64,000 nucleotides of DNA, taken from Paraburkholderia sp. FT54 (lineage in GTDB: Bacteria > Pseudomonadota > Gammaproteobacteria > Burkholderiales > Burkholderiaceae). Location of the stretch: NCBI RefSeq assembly GCF_031585635.1, contig NZ_CP134196.1, forward strand, positions 434,001 to 498,000. The letters are read 5' to 3'. Under the pieces are notes generated by a model. The model saw only the letters and a program-made list of their open reading frames with translations, was not told the origin of the DNA and did no database searches. The translations under genes were made by a program, and so were the position numbers. Shown in pieces: positions 1-8,015 of the stretch; the first letter of the stretch is position 1; every line of letters begins with the position of its first letter.

Positions 1-41
1 CACCCGACGTCGCTGATCGCTGCTTGCGGCGTCAACGCGAT

Positions 42-1205
42 TTATTGTGGGCTTTCCGCCGAGGCCATGCGAAAGACCGAAATGCCTTCCATCGGATCCA
101 GCGTTTCTCGCCAGGGCGCGCGCTTCAGTAAGCGGACCGTGTCCTCATAACCGGCAAGCCAGCGCCGCTCGATGCCCGCCGACGAAAAATCGATATCCCT
201 GTTCAGGTCATCGTTATCGAATGCCGGTGCGTCGAGTTCCAACACTTGCATGGTCGTGCCGCAACCCCAGCCGAGGAGATCGCGCACCTCCGGATCATTG
301 AGTATCTCTTTAGGCAGGTGCTGGCCGAGTTCACGGATTACGTGACGCAGGCGGTGAATCTGTTTCTGCCGATCGAGATGACTTTCCGCGCGGCTCGAAT
401 ACTGAATGTCGCGCTGCCGGCTCATGACCTGCAGGATCGATTCAGGCTCCGGACCGCTCGAAGGCCACAACTGCACCGAAAAAATCACCGAGTCGCGCCG
501 CGGCCGGTCGTCGAGCACGGCTTCGAGCGGCGTATTCGAATAGATGCCGCCGTCCCAGTACGATTCACCTTCCAGTTGGACCGCCGGGAAGCCTGGCGGA
601 AATGCGGCTGACGCCATCACATGTTCGACGTCCAGTAGTGCATCGCGATTGGTGAAGTACCGCATGCGTCCACTGCGGACATTGACTGTGCCGACAGTCA
701 GTCGCGTCGTCTTCTGATTGAGGTACTCGAAATCGACCAGCGAGGACAAGGTTTCCCGCAGTGGTCCGGTTGAATAGAATGCCGCCTGATCGGAACGAAC
801 GCGTGCCTGAATGCCCGCCCAGGACTGCAGCTGTGGCGTGAAAAACGACGGCACGCCTTGAGTAAAAGTGGTGAAGTCGCGCAGCCAGTTCGCGAGTCCC
901 GGCAGCCAGTTTGCTGCCGACTCAACGCCATGCCGCGCCACGCCGTTCCAGAACTGGGTCAATCGCGCCATTCGGTTCTCGGGCCGATTGCCGGCGATGA
1001 TCGCGCCGTTTATCGCGCCGATCGACGTGCCGATGACCCAGTGAGGTTCGACTTTGCCGTCGTGAAGGGCCTGATACACGCCGGCCTGGTATGCGCCGAG
1101 GGCGCCGCCGCCCTGAAACACCAGCACAATCTGGCCGGGAATGTCCGGTGCGTCCGACCCGCTGGCTGCGTCGGTCGGACGTTCGGCGTACGTTTTGTTA
1201 CCCAT
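42..1205 (-). CDS. Patatin-like phospholipase family protein
   Basis: Predicted 387-residue serine lipid hydrolase of the patatin family. The oxyanion-hole glycines (GGGALGAYQAG, about residues 32-42), the nucleophile elbow GTSIG (Ser61) and the catalytic Asp in WDGGIYSN (about Asp218) are all present in the usual order, so it should be active. No signal peptide or membrane segment is obvious, so it is probably cytosolic or peripherally membrane bound. An upstream in-frame start at 1265 is possible, but the ATG at 1205 begins a more typical patatin N terminus. The family acts on phospholipids or acyl esters; the substrate cannot be read from sequence. It stands alone, with no obvious operon partner. 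Confidence 0.88.
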   Translation of the reverse strand: MGNKTYAERPTDAASGSDAPDIPGQIVLVFQGGGALGAYQAGVYQALHDGKVEPHWVIGTSIGAINGAIIAGNRPENRMARLTQFWNGVARHGVESAANWLPGLANWLRDFTTFTQGVPSFFTPQLQSWAGIQARVRSDQAAFYSTGPLRETLSSLVDFEYLNQKTTRLTVGTVNVRSGRMRYFTNRDALLDVEHVMASAAFPPGFPAVQLEGESYWDGGIYSNTPLEAVLDDRPRRDSVIFSVQLWPSSGPEPESILQVMSRQRDIQYSSRAESHLDRQKQIHRLRHVIRELGQHLPKEILNDPEVRDLLGWGCGTTMQVLELDAPAFDNDDLNRDIDFSSAGIERRWLAGYEDTVRLLKRAPWRETLDPMEGISVFRMASAESPQ

Positions 1206-1517
1206 GGCAAACCTCCGGACACATACTGCGGTGCCGCCGATTCTGCCACGGTCCAGTCGACGCAATGGTAGAACCGATTGGTGTTCAGAAACAGCATTGC
1301 GCGAAGTGGCAATGGCATCCGGCCCGGCGATCGCACCATGCGAGCGGCGGTGATTTTAGTCAACCTTCCCTTAACTTCGGAACGATACGTGCCGCGGATA
1401 TATAGTGCGGCAATACGCATTGACCTGATCCAAGGCGCTCGGCTATGGCTGGACTGTCGACACTGCGTCGCGGGCGCAAACGGGCGGGTGATCCGCTCAT
1501 TCGAAAGGCGTGACGCT
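1206..1517. other. Intergenic region
   Basis: About 310 bases between the patatin gene and the next minus-strand gene. It should carry the patatin promoter. I see no convincing gene, repeat or strong hairpin in it. Confidence 0.4.
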
Positions 1518-1901
1518 CTACGTTTTCGGCAGCTTGGACTGCTTGCCGCGCGCTCGCGGCTTCGGCTCGACGCCGACGCGCGGATCGCGGGCGAGCACCA
1601 GCGCCGTCAACTGTTCGGCGACGGTTTCAAACGCCGGATCGTCTTGTGGTATGTAGAGCCATTTGCCGAGCACCGGATGCGGCCGCAAAGCCGGCATTTC
1701 GTCGATGAGCGCGGCGTGCCGCTCGTGCGACGTGCACACCAGCAGGCCATTCCACGGCTTGTCTCGATCTGCGGCAATGAGGCACAAGAGTCCATCGAGA
1801 TAAGCGGCGTCGCTGCCGAACATGCGCTTGCTGATGTAAGTCGGATCGCGCTCGAACGCGTCGAAGATCCAGATGAGCGAGTTGCGCACGGATGAGGGCA
1901 T
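1518..1901 (-). CDS. Small protein with TfoX/YjbR-like MFG motif, function unknown
   Basis: Predicted 127-residue soluble protein. The segment RMFGSDAAYLDGLLCLIA resembles the start of TfoX N-terminal domains (MFG...YLDG...), followed by a stretch that could be the second half of such a domain (KWLYIP), and a basic C-terminal tail. The start at 1901 is preferred because AAGGA lies upstream; an upstream GTG at 1955 is possible. The TfoX similarity is by motif only and no function is assigned. It lies just downstream of a secreted small protein on the same strand. Confidence 0.6.
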   Translation of the reverse strand: MPSSVRNSLIWIFDAFERDPTYISKRMFGSDAAYLDGLLCLIAADRDKPWNGLLVCTSHERHAALIDEMPALRPHPVLGKWLYIPQDDPAFETVAEQLTALVLARDPRVGVEPKPRARGKQSKLPKT

Positions 1902-1974
1902 CGGCGTGAAGTCCTTGGCGACATGGGCGATGAGGAGCGAAAAGCATAGCACCACGTCGCCCCGCCGCCCCGCG

Positions 1975-2418
1975 TCAACCGGTGCAGATCACCGCGGTCA
2001 GCAGCAACGGAATGACCGAGTGCACCTGGGCGGTGCTGCCGGCCGCGCGCACGCGCTTTTCGACCGACTCGCTCGGCGCGGACAGCACGGCGCCGTACAA
2101 CGGGCCCGCGAGTGCCTGGCCGCGGCCTTTCTTGAACATGCCGTCGTCCGGTTCGTAGCCGAGCACGGCGTAGACGCGAAAGCCGAAGGCGGTCATGTCG
2201 CTGCCGCGTACGGGACGAAACGCGTTGACGGAGTTCGTGTCGACCCGCATGGGATTGGACTCGATGTACTTGGCGTCGATGAGTTGCGTGATGAACGCGT
2301 GAGGACGCGTCTGACAGTCGAACTCCGCGTCGAGCGCGTAGGCATGCGACGCCAGCGGGCAGAAGCCGACGCTTGAGACGAGGAGTGCGGCAAGCACTCT
2401 GAAGGGACGAGATTCCAT
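1975..2418 (-). CDS. Secreted small hypothetical protein
   Basis: 147 residues. It begins with a Sec-type signal sequence (short basic start, hydrophobic LAALLVSSVGF, probable cleavage after SHA around residue 26). The mature part is about 120 residues with two cysteines (CQTRP near the N terminus and ICTG at the C terminus) that could form a disulfide. A hydrophobic LLLTAVICTG tail ends the protein. Probably periplasmic. I do not recognise the family. It precedes the TfoX-like gene on the same strand with a gap of about 70 bases. Confidence 0.6.
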   Translation of the reverse strand: MESRPFRVLAALLVSSVGFCPLASHAYALDAEFDCQTRPHAFITQLIDAKYIESNPMRVDTNSVNAFRPVRGSDMTAFGFRVYAVLGYEPDDGMFKKGRGQALAGPLYGAVLSAPSESVEKRVRAAGSTAQVHSVIPLLLTAVICTG

Positions 2419-2648
2419 GGCTGACGTGCCCGAACTGCGGGCGTCGGCAGGCTGAACGCACGCTAGCCATCAGTCTCTCATGGCTGCGCGGAGAGCGTAC
2501 GTGCGTCAGCGAACGATGGCCGCATCGTGCATCCGGGACGCAAGCCGCGGCGCTCTTCAGCTTGCGCGATGCGAGACCGTCCAGGAGGAACCCGACCGCG
2601 GCGCTACGAGTTGCCTTCGCCGGCTGCCGCGCGCCGCGTCACCGCGCT

Positions 2649-3473
2649 TCACGCGCGGTCCTGAAACAGCTCGTTGAGTTGCGAGCCGGGTGCCGCGCCG
2701 GCAAAGCCGTCGAAGCGGCCTTGGGCCAGCGCTTGCGCCGCCTGCATGAAACCGCCCCACGCCGCGCGCGCGAGCGCCCCGCCGACGCTGATGCGCCGCA
2801 CGCCGAGCGCGGCCACGTCCTGCAGCGTCAACGCCGATGTCGAACCGATCAGCAGATTGACGGGCTTCGGCGCCACGGCGGCGACCACGGCTTCGATCTG
2901 CTCGCGCGTCTGGATGCCCGGCGCGTAGAGACAGTCGGCGCCGGCCGCGGCATAGGCTTTGAGGCGCGCGATCGCATCGTCGAGATCGGGCGAGCCGGCG
3001 AAGAAGTTCTCCGCCCGGCCGACCAGCAGCGTATCGCCACCGTTTTCGTCGATGGCGCGGCGTGCAGCGCGGATGCGCTCGACGGCGACCTCGATAGGGA
3101 AGAGCGGCGCGGCGGCGTTGCCGGTGGAATCTTCGATCGACAGGCCGGCAATGCCGGTTTCGACGGCGAGCCTGACGCTTTCCGCGACCTCGTTCGGCGT
3201 GCTGCCGAAGCCGTTCTCGAAGTCCGCGTTGACGGGCAGGTCTGTTGCTTCGACGATCTTGCGCAAATGCGCGAGGATGGCCTCGCGGGGCAAGCTGTTG
3301 TCGGCGTGTCCGGTGGACCAGGCAAAGCCGGAACTGGTCGTGGCGAGCGCCTGGAAGCCGAGCGTATGCAGATAGCGCGCGCTGCCGGCATCCCACGGAT
3401 TGGGCAGGATGAAACAACCGGACGCATGCAGGGCTTTGAACGCGGCGCGCTTCTCGACGACGGTGCGGGACAT
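2649..3473 (-). CDS. Isocitrate lyase/PEP mutase superfamily enzyme
   Basis: 274 residues, an alpha/beta-barrel enzyme of the ICL/PEP-mutase superfamily. Visible family features are the N-terminal LPNPWDAGSAR, the metal-site region NADFENGFG, the SIEDSTG segment and the VGRAENF loop. The strictly conserved lyase cysteine motif KKCGH is absent, so it is not isocitrate lyase; oxaloacetate decarboxylase, 2-methylisocitrate lyase-like or phosphonopyruvate hydrolase-type activity is possible. The ATG at 3473 is chosen because AGGAG precedes it closely, although the frame is open further upstream. No operon partner is visible. Confidence 0.85.
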   Translation of the reverse strand: MSRTVVEKRAAFKALHASGCFILPNPWDAGSARYLHTLGFQALATTSSGFAWSTGHADNSLPREAILAHLRKIVEATDLPVNADFENGFGSTPNEVAESVRLAVETGIAGLSIEDSTGNAAAPLFPIEVAVERIRAARRAIDENGGDTLLVGRAENFFAGSPDLDDAIARLKAYAAAGADCLYAPGIQTREQIEAVVAAVAPKPVNLLIGSTSALTLQDVAALGVRRISVGGALARAAWGGFMQAAQALAQGRFDGFAGAAPGSQLNELFQDRA

Positions 3474-3611
3474 GGCGTATCTCCTGAAAACGGACGAGCC
3501 TGAGCCGCCCGTACTGATTATGCGATCTCGAGGTCCACGACCCGGAAGCCGGTTTCGGTATCCGCGCCGCAACGCATCGCCGACGTGGCGATGCGGGTTG
3601 TGCTGGTGTCA

Positions 3612-3746
3612 TCATCCGCGAAATTTGTCCGTTTGTGTGCGACATACGTATGCTCGGACAGGCACGGCGGGCAGCCTCAAGCTGCGCGTGAGCGGGCGCC
3701 GCGCCGCCGCCGTGATGACGGCGGCTTTTCCATCGAAGTGTCCCAT
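3612..3746 (-). pseudogene. Truncated start of a short-chain dehydrogenase gene
   Basis: 44 codons beginning with an ATG behind a very good ribosome site (GGGAGGAAAC). The peptide starts MGHFDGKAAVITAAA, the usual opening of short-chain dehydrogenases (F-x-GK-x-A-x-VTG), but the glycine-rich NAD loop is not completed and the frame ends after 44 residues. It lies between the ICL-family gene and the divergent LacI gene, a place where an SDR target of the regulator would be expected. Most likely a deletion remnant. Confidence 0.45.
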
Positions 3747-3894
3747 CAACGTTTCCTCCCTCGGTGTCGGTTCACGGCGGATCGGCGACTCCTTCGATCG
3801 ATGTTTGCACAACCGGCGGCGCGGCTTGATACGCCCCAGCCTGGGTGCGATGATCCGGTGATCGTCGCTTCCTCTTCCTGTCAGGCTGCCGCGA

Positions 3895-4932
3895 ATGCCC
3901 CGTCCCACCCGCCGCAAAACGAGCATGGCCGACATCGCCAAAGCCGCTGGTGTCAGCGAAGCGACTGTCGACCGTGTGCTGAACGGTCGCGGCGGCGTCT
4001 CACGCGCAAAGGAAATGAGCGTGCTCGAATGGGCGCGCAAGCTGAAGATCGACCGCGCGCTCGACTCGGTGTCGGTACGTTGGCTGCGTATCGCGATCCT
4101 GTTGCAGCAGCCGGTTGCGCCGTACTACGTGTCGCTGAAGCAGGGCTTCGAAGTCGCGCAAAAGACGTTCGAGGCGCAGCGTGTGATCTGCGCGGTCACT
4201 TACTTCGAAAGCCTGGAGCCCAAGCGGGCCGTCGAGACCATTCACCGCGCCACGCAGAAGGCCGACGCTCTTGTGATCGTTGCGTACGAGCATCCGGACA
4301 TCACCGCGGCGCTGCGGCAGATCAGCCGCACCATTCCGGTCGTGACGCTCGCGAGCGATTTGCCGGGCACGGGGCGGCTCGCCTATGTCGGCATCGACAA
4401 CCGCTGCGCGGGACGCGTCGCGGGCGAGCTGGTCGGACGATTTATCGGCGATGCGGGCGGTAAGGTGCTCGTGCTGACGGGCATGCATGATTTCCTCGGC
4501 CATGAAGAGCGCGAAAGCGGCTTTCGGTCCGTGCTGCGGCGGCGCTTTCCGAACTGCGACATCGTGGAAACGGTGGAGAGCCGCGAGCAGTCGGTGATCA
4601 CCGAACGGCTCACTCGCGACGCTTTCCGGCGCTATCCCGAGTTGCGCGGGATCTACAACATTTCAGTCGGCAACGAAGGCGTCGGCGCGGCGCTCGTGGC
4701 GCTCGAGCGCACACGCTCGACAGTGTTCGTCGGCCACGAACTCAACGAGAGTTCGCGACGCCTGCTGATAGACGGCACACTCGACGCTGTGCTCGATCAG
4801 AATCCGGCCGGCGAAGCCATGCGTTCCATCGAAATCGTCCTGCGGCACTACCATCGTGATCCGGGCGTCGCCTTGCTTCACCAGATTCCCGTCACCGTGC
4901 TATTGCGCGAGAACCTGCCGGTGAGCGACTAG
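3895..4932 (+). CDS. LacI-family transcriptional regulator
   Basis: 345 residues. An N-terminal LacI helix-turn-helix (DIAKAAGVSEATVDRVLNGR, about residues 13-32) has Asp in place of the common Ser in the recognition helix. It is followed by a hinge and a periplasmic-binding-protein-like ligand domain from about residue 60 (IAILLQQPVAPYYVSLKQG) to the end. It would bind an operator as a dimer and respond to a sugar or sugar-like ligand. It is convergent with the Rieske/desaturase pair, with only 10 bases between stop codons, and divergent from a decayed SDR start. The nearby ribose-type transporter is another possible target. Confidence 0.9.
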   Translation: MPRPTRRKTSMADIAKAAGVSEATVDRVLNGRGGVSRAKEMSVLEWARKLKIDRALDSVSVRWLRIAILLQQPVAPYYVSLKQGFEVAQKTFEAQRVICAVTYFESLEPKRAVETIHRATQKADALVIVAYEHPDITAALRQISRTIPVVTLASDLPGTGRLAYVGIDNRCAGRVAGELVGRFIGDAGGKVLVLTGMHDFLGHEERESGFRSVLRRRFPNCDIVETVESREQSVITERLTRDAFRRYPELRGIYNISVGNEGVGAALVALERTRSTVFVGHELNESSRRLLIDGTLDAVLDQNPAGEAMRSIEIVLRHYHRDPGVALLHQIPVTVLLRENLPVSD

Positions 4933-4942
4933 CGTCGGCTAG

Positions 4943-5287
4943 TCACGAGTCGTCTTTGGCGGGGACGCCCAGCAGCACTTCGCCGTTCTCAACGCGCACC
5001 GGATACGTTTGCAGATGCACGCACACCGGCGGGCTTTTCGGCTGGCCGGTGGGAATGTCGAAACGTCCCTGATGCAGCGGACATTCGATCTCGCGATTCA
5101 CGACGAAGCCGTCGGCGAGATGCGCGCGTTCGTGCGTACACCAGCCGTCGGATGCGAAGAAGCCCTGATCGATCCGGTACACCGCGTAGCTCGCTCCGGC
5201 GTGATCGAAGCGGATCACGTCTTCTTCATCGATATCGTCAGCCGCGCAGGCCACGACCCACTTGATGTTGTTGGTTTCGACAGTCAC
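4943..5287 (-). CDS. Rieske [2Fe-2S] ferredoxin
   Basis: 114 residues, a single Rieske domain. The two cluster motifs are complete: C50-T-H52 and C69-P-L-H72. The length matches NirD-like/oxygenase-type Rieske ferredoxins, which carry electrons to a partner oxygenase or hydroxylase. It lies 33 bases downstream of, and on the same strand as, a desaturase-like di-iron membrane enzyme, which is the likely electron acceptor. No ferredoxin reductase gene is adjacent, so the reductase must come from elsewhere. Confidence 0.92.
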   Translation of the reverse strand: MTVETNNIKWVVACAADDIDEEDVIRFDHAGASYAVYRIDQGFFASDGWCTHERAHLADGFVVNREIECPLHQGRFDIPTGQPKSPPVCVHLQTYPVRVENGEVLLGVPAKDDS

Positions 5288-5320
5288 TAGAGTCTCCGTT
5301 GTGCGCCGAGGTTCAGGCGC

Positions 5321-6397
5321 TCAGGTGTTCGATTGCGCGGGGAATCCGCCGCGCGGTCCATGCGGCATGTCCTTGGCCGGTATCTTCCGTTCGATCACGT
5401 GTGAAGGATCCGAGCGCTGTTTCCACAGCGCGGGCAGCATCTCGCGATACGCCGCGAAGAGACCCGGATAGGCCGGCGGCAACTGGTCCTTGATCGCTTC
5501 ATGCAGACGCGGCAGCGCGTGGAACGGCACCATCGGCAACAGATGGTGTTCGAGGTGGTAATTCATGTTGAGGTAAAGAAAGCGGAACACCGGATTGATA
5601 TGCACGGTGCGCGTATTCAGGCGATGGTCCTTCACGTTGACGGCGAGTCCCGCGTGTTGCGTAAGGCCGAGCAGTTGATGCAGCCAGCCGCCGTAAAAGC
5701 GCGGCGTCCAGACGAACATGAGCGGCAGGAAGCTGCGCATCGCGATTGCGAGCACGATCGTGCCCAGCACGACGGCGAGATAGATGCGGCAGGACCTGAT
5801 CATCTTGGGTTTCTCGGAGGCAGGGAGAAACGCGTCGGTCGCGGCGTCGACGCGGCCGAACGCGTGCCGCACGACCTTGCCGATTTCGAGCGAGCAGCCC
5901 ATCAGGCCGAGAAAGTCGATGACGATCGGCCAGACTTTTGTCGGCCGCGCAACCTGGATCTCGGGGTCGCGCGCCTGGAAGTAAGTATGAGTGTGGTGCC
6001 GCGCGTGGCTCCAGCGCCACCAGTAGCCTTCGCGAATCGTCATGAACGACGACAGGTGATAGAAGAAGTCGTTGACGTGGCGGCTTTTGAACGGCGTGCC
6101 GTGCGCGAGTTCGTGCCAGCGCGCGTCGCTCGACGAATAGATCGTGCCGTACACGAAGAACGCCGGAACCGCCCACCAGCTTCCCCATGTCATCGCCGCG
6201 ACGACACCTGACGCGATCAGCAGGACCAGCCACAGTCCGAAGTTGCGCCAGCCTTGGGCGTCGCTGCGCTTCATCAATTCCTTGAGCACGGCGCGCGCAA
6301 TGACGGGCTGATACCACTGCTGGCCGATGCCGTCTTCGAAGGCTGTGTCGGTGACGCGAGGCGCGGCCGCGCCGCCGACGCCGGGGGGCGAGGCCAT
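5321..6397 (-). CDS. Fatty acid desaturase/hydroxylase-family membrane di-iron enzyme
   Basis: 358 residues with hydrophobic segments around 53-90 and 205-230. The three histidine boxes of membrane di-iron enzymes are present: HELAH (95-99), HARHH (131-135) and HLEHH (281-285), with an extra QHAG histidine near 248. Such enzymes desaturate or hydroxylate acyl or alkyl chains at the inner membrane using O2. The short gap to the Rieske ferredoxin gene suggests a two-component system. The exact substrate (fatty acid, alkane, other lipid) is not predictable. The enzyme is divergent from the PhyH-type oxygenase gene, with about 500 bases between them. Confidence 0.9.
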   Translation of the reverse strand: MASPPGVGGAAAPRVTDTAFEDGIGQQWYQPVIARAVLKELMKRSDAQGWRNFGLWLVLLIASGVVAAMTWGSWWAVPAFFVYGTIYSSSDARWHELAHGTPFKSRHVNDFFYHLSSFMTIREGYWWRWSHARHHTHTYFQARDPEIQVARPTKVWPIVIDFLGLMGCSLEIGKVVRHAFGRVDAATDAFLPASEKPKMIRSCRIYLAVVLGTIVLAIAMRSFLPLMFVWTPRFYGGWLHQLLGLTQHAGLAVNVKDHRLNTRTVHINPVFRFLYLNMNYHLEHHLLPMVPFHALPRLHEAIKDQLPPAYPGLFAAYREMLPALWKQRSDPSHVIERKIPAKDMPHGPRGGFPAQSNT

Positions 6398-6614
6398 GGT
6401 GTCTCCTGCTATCGGTGACTGCTTCTGTGTTTGCGGGCTTACCGTCAGGGCGATTGGACAGACGCGCTTGTCGTTGGGTCAACGATAGAGGATGGGACCA
6501 ACGGGTTCACGTTTAAAAATGATGGATTTCCGTCAAATTTGCGAACGTGCGGCGCCTGATCGCGTAGTCGAAATGGAAAATAAATTCCATGGTGGTTTGG
6601 CGTAGCAATTTTTC

Positions 6615-6644
6615 TTGCATTTCGCTCCGATCGTCCTCTATGCT
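6615..6644 (+). promoter_or_regulatory. Predicted sigma-70 promoter for the PhyH gene
   Basis: TTGCAT at 6615-6620 and TATGCT at 6639-6644 with an 18-base spacer resemble a -35/-10 pair. Transcription would start near 6651, placing all four 49-bp repeats in the untranslated leader. Prediction by eye only. Confidence 0.4.
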
Positions 6645-6687
6645 TGACGGCAGATGCGGCGACAACGCCGCGCGGCTCACCGCAACC

Positions 6688-6884
6688 GCTTTTGCATGGA
6701 ACGAGAGTAGGCGCTAAAGCGCCAATTCGGGTCGACAGCTTTGCATGGGACCAGAGTAAGCGCTGAAGCGCCAACTCTGGTCGACCGCTTTGCATGGGAC
6801 CCGAGTAAGCGCTAAAGCGCCAACTCGGGTCGACAGCTTTGCATGGGACCCGAGTAGGCGCTAAAGCGCCAACTCGGGTCGACA
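6688..6884 (+). repeat. Four tandem 49-bp hairpin repeats ending in the ribosome site
   Basis: Units at 6688-6737 (50 bp, degenerate), 6738-6786, 6787-6835 and 6836-6884 (49 bp each) start with GCTTTGCATGG and end with GGTCGAC. Each unit has an outer inverted repeat (ACCAGAGT/ACTCTGGT at 6750-6757 and 6774-6781; ACCCGAGT/ACTCGGGT at 6799-6806 and 6823-6830) and an inner GCGC stem with a short loop. Units 2 and 3 differ by a compensatory A-T to C-G change in the stem. The unit length is not a multiple of three, so it is not coding. The last copy runs straight into ACAGGAGA, the Shine-Dalgarno of the GTG start at 6895. Confidence 0.92.
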
Positions 6885-6894
6885 GGAGACAGTC

Positions 6895-7749
6895 GTGGAC
6901 AGGATCGAAACGAATGACGCCACACCGGCCGTGGTGGTCGAGGCGCTGACGCGCGGCCCCGGCGCGATTTGCATACGCGGACTTTTCAGCGCAAGTCAGA
7001 TCGCCGAAGCGCGTCGCGTGGTGATGGCCCATTCGGAGGGTCGCGCGCAAACCGTCACACACTTCCAGGGACAGGCCGCGGAGGAGCAGCGGCTTCATCT
7101 GCAGCGGCGCGTGTGGAATCTGCTCGCCAAGGGCGATGTGTTCACCGAAATGTCCGAGCAGCCGGTAATCGTGGAGGCGATGCGGCGCTTTCTGGGCGAC
7201 GACTTCATCATGGGTTCGATTGCGGCCAATCGTATCTTGCCGGGCGGACCGGGGCAGGAACCGCACATCGACTATCCGTACTGGGACTACCACATGCCGG
7301 GCACCTTTCCGCTCGGTATCAATACGTCGTTTCCGCTCAATGCGCAGGTGACCATTCCGCTCGATCCTTTTACCGCTGAAACAGGCGCGACGGCCTTTGT
7401 GCCGCATACGCAGCATGAATTGCGCTATCCGGCTGAAGGCGACCGCTTCTTCGAACGTTGCCAACGGATGACGGCCGAGCCGGGCGATGCCATCGTGTTC
7501 TTCGGCGCGACCTGGCATTGCGCGATGCCCAATCGCAGCACGCAGGATCGCAGCGCCGTGCTCATTCAGTACTTGCCGAAGTTCGTCAAGCCGATGGAAG
7601 ACCTCCGCGCGATGGTCGGCGAGGACTTCGTCAAGCGGGCGAGCCCGACGATGCGTCAATTGCTCGGCCTCAATTTTCCCTACCCGCAGAACCTCGACGA
7701 GATTGCCGTGGCGACCAATGCCGAAGGCCGTAAGAACGCGATGCGTTGA
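6895..7749 (+). CDS. Phytanoyl-CoA dioxygenase (PhyH) family protein
   Basis: 284 residues starting at GTG, with AGGAGA six bases upstream supplied by the end of the repeat array. It is a non-haem Fe(II)/2-oxoglutarate oxygenase of the PhyH fold: metal ligands His124 and Asp126 (PHIDYPYWDY) and distal His208 (TWHCAMPNRS), with Arg214/Arg219 as candidates for 2-oxoglutarate binding. Family members hydroxylate acyl-CoAs, amino-acid derivatives or small natural products; the substrate here is unknown. It seems to be a single-gene transcription unit with an unusually structured leader. Confidence 0.88.
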   Translation: MDRIETNDATPAVVVEALTRGPGAICIRGLFSASQIAEARRVVMAHSEGRAQTVTHFQGQAAEEQRLHLQRRVWNLLAKGDVFTEMSEQPVIVEAMRRFLGDDFIMGSIAANRILPGGPGQEPHIDYPYWDYHMPGTFPLGINTSFPLNAQVTIPLDPFTAETGATAFVPHTQHELRYPAEGDRFFERCQRMTAEPGDAIVFFGATWHCAMPNRSTQDRSAVLIQYLPKFVKPMEDLRAMVGEDFVKRASPTMRQLLGLNFPYPQNLDEIAVATNAEGRKNAMR

Positions 7750-7811
7750 GGCTCTTCGATCGCACGCGTTCGCCGCGTGGCAACGGACCGGCCTGGCGAT
7801 TCAAACGGAGT

Positions 7812-7970
7812 TCAGATCGATGTAGTGGAATCGGCTCGCTGCGACTTCTTCGCCGCACGAGCGAACGCGACAAAATTCGCCACCACGGGATCATTGCCTG
7901 TGGCCTGCCATGCGAGTCCCACACGCTCGTTGTGTCCATCCGGTCGTGAAGATGTCCTCCACTGTTCCAT
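7812..7970 (-). pseudogene. C-terminal fragment of a LysR-type regulator gene
   Basis: A 52-codon minus-strand frame whose peptide reads RPDGHNERVGLAWQATG followed by a helical tail VANFVAFARAAKK. This looks like the last strand and helix of a LysR effector domain (RVGLAW...FV.FAR). No HTH or effector core is attached; the neighbouring intact LysR gene has a different C terminus. It is probably a deletion remnant downstream of that gene. Confidence 0.42.
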
Positions 7971-8015
7971 TGTTTCGCGTTGCCGATCTGGAGGCGCGCC
8001 TGATCGACGATGACG

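Noticed and set aside
6573..6590. ATGGAA-N6-TTCCAT as an IclR-type operator
   Set aside because: It resembles the IclR consensus only partly and no IclR-family gene is nearby.
6688..6884. CRISPR array
   Set aside because: Units are contiguous, lack unique spacers, and carry internal stems spanning the whole unit; no cas genes are nearby.
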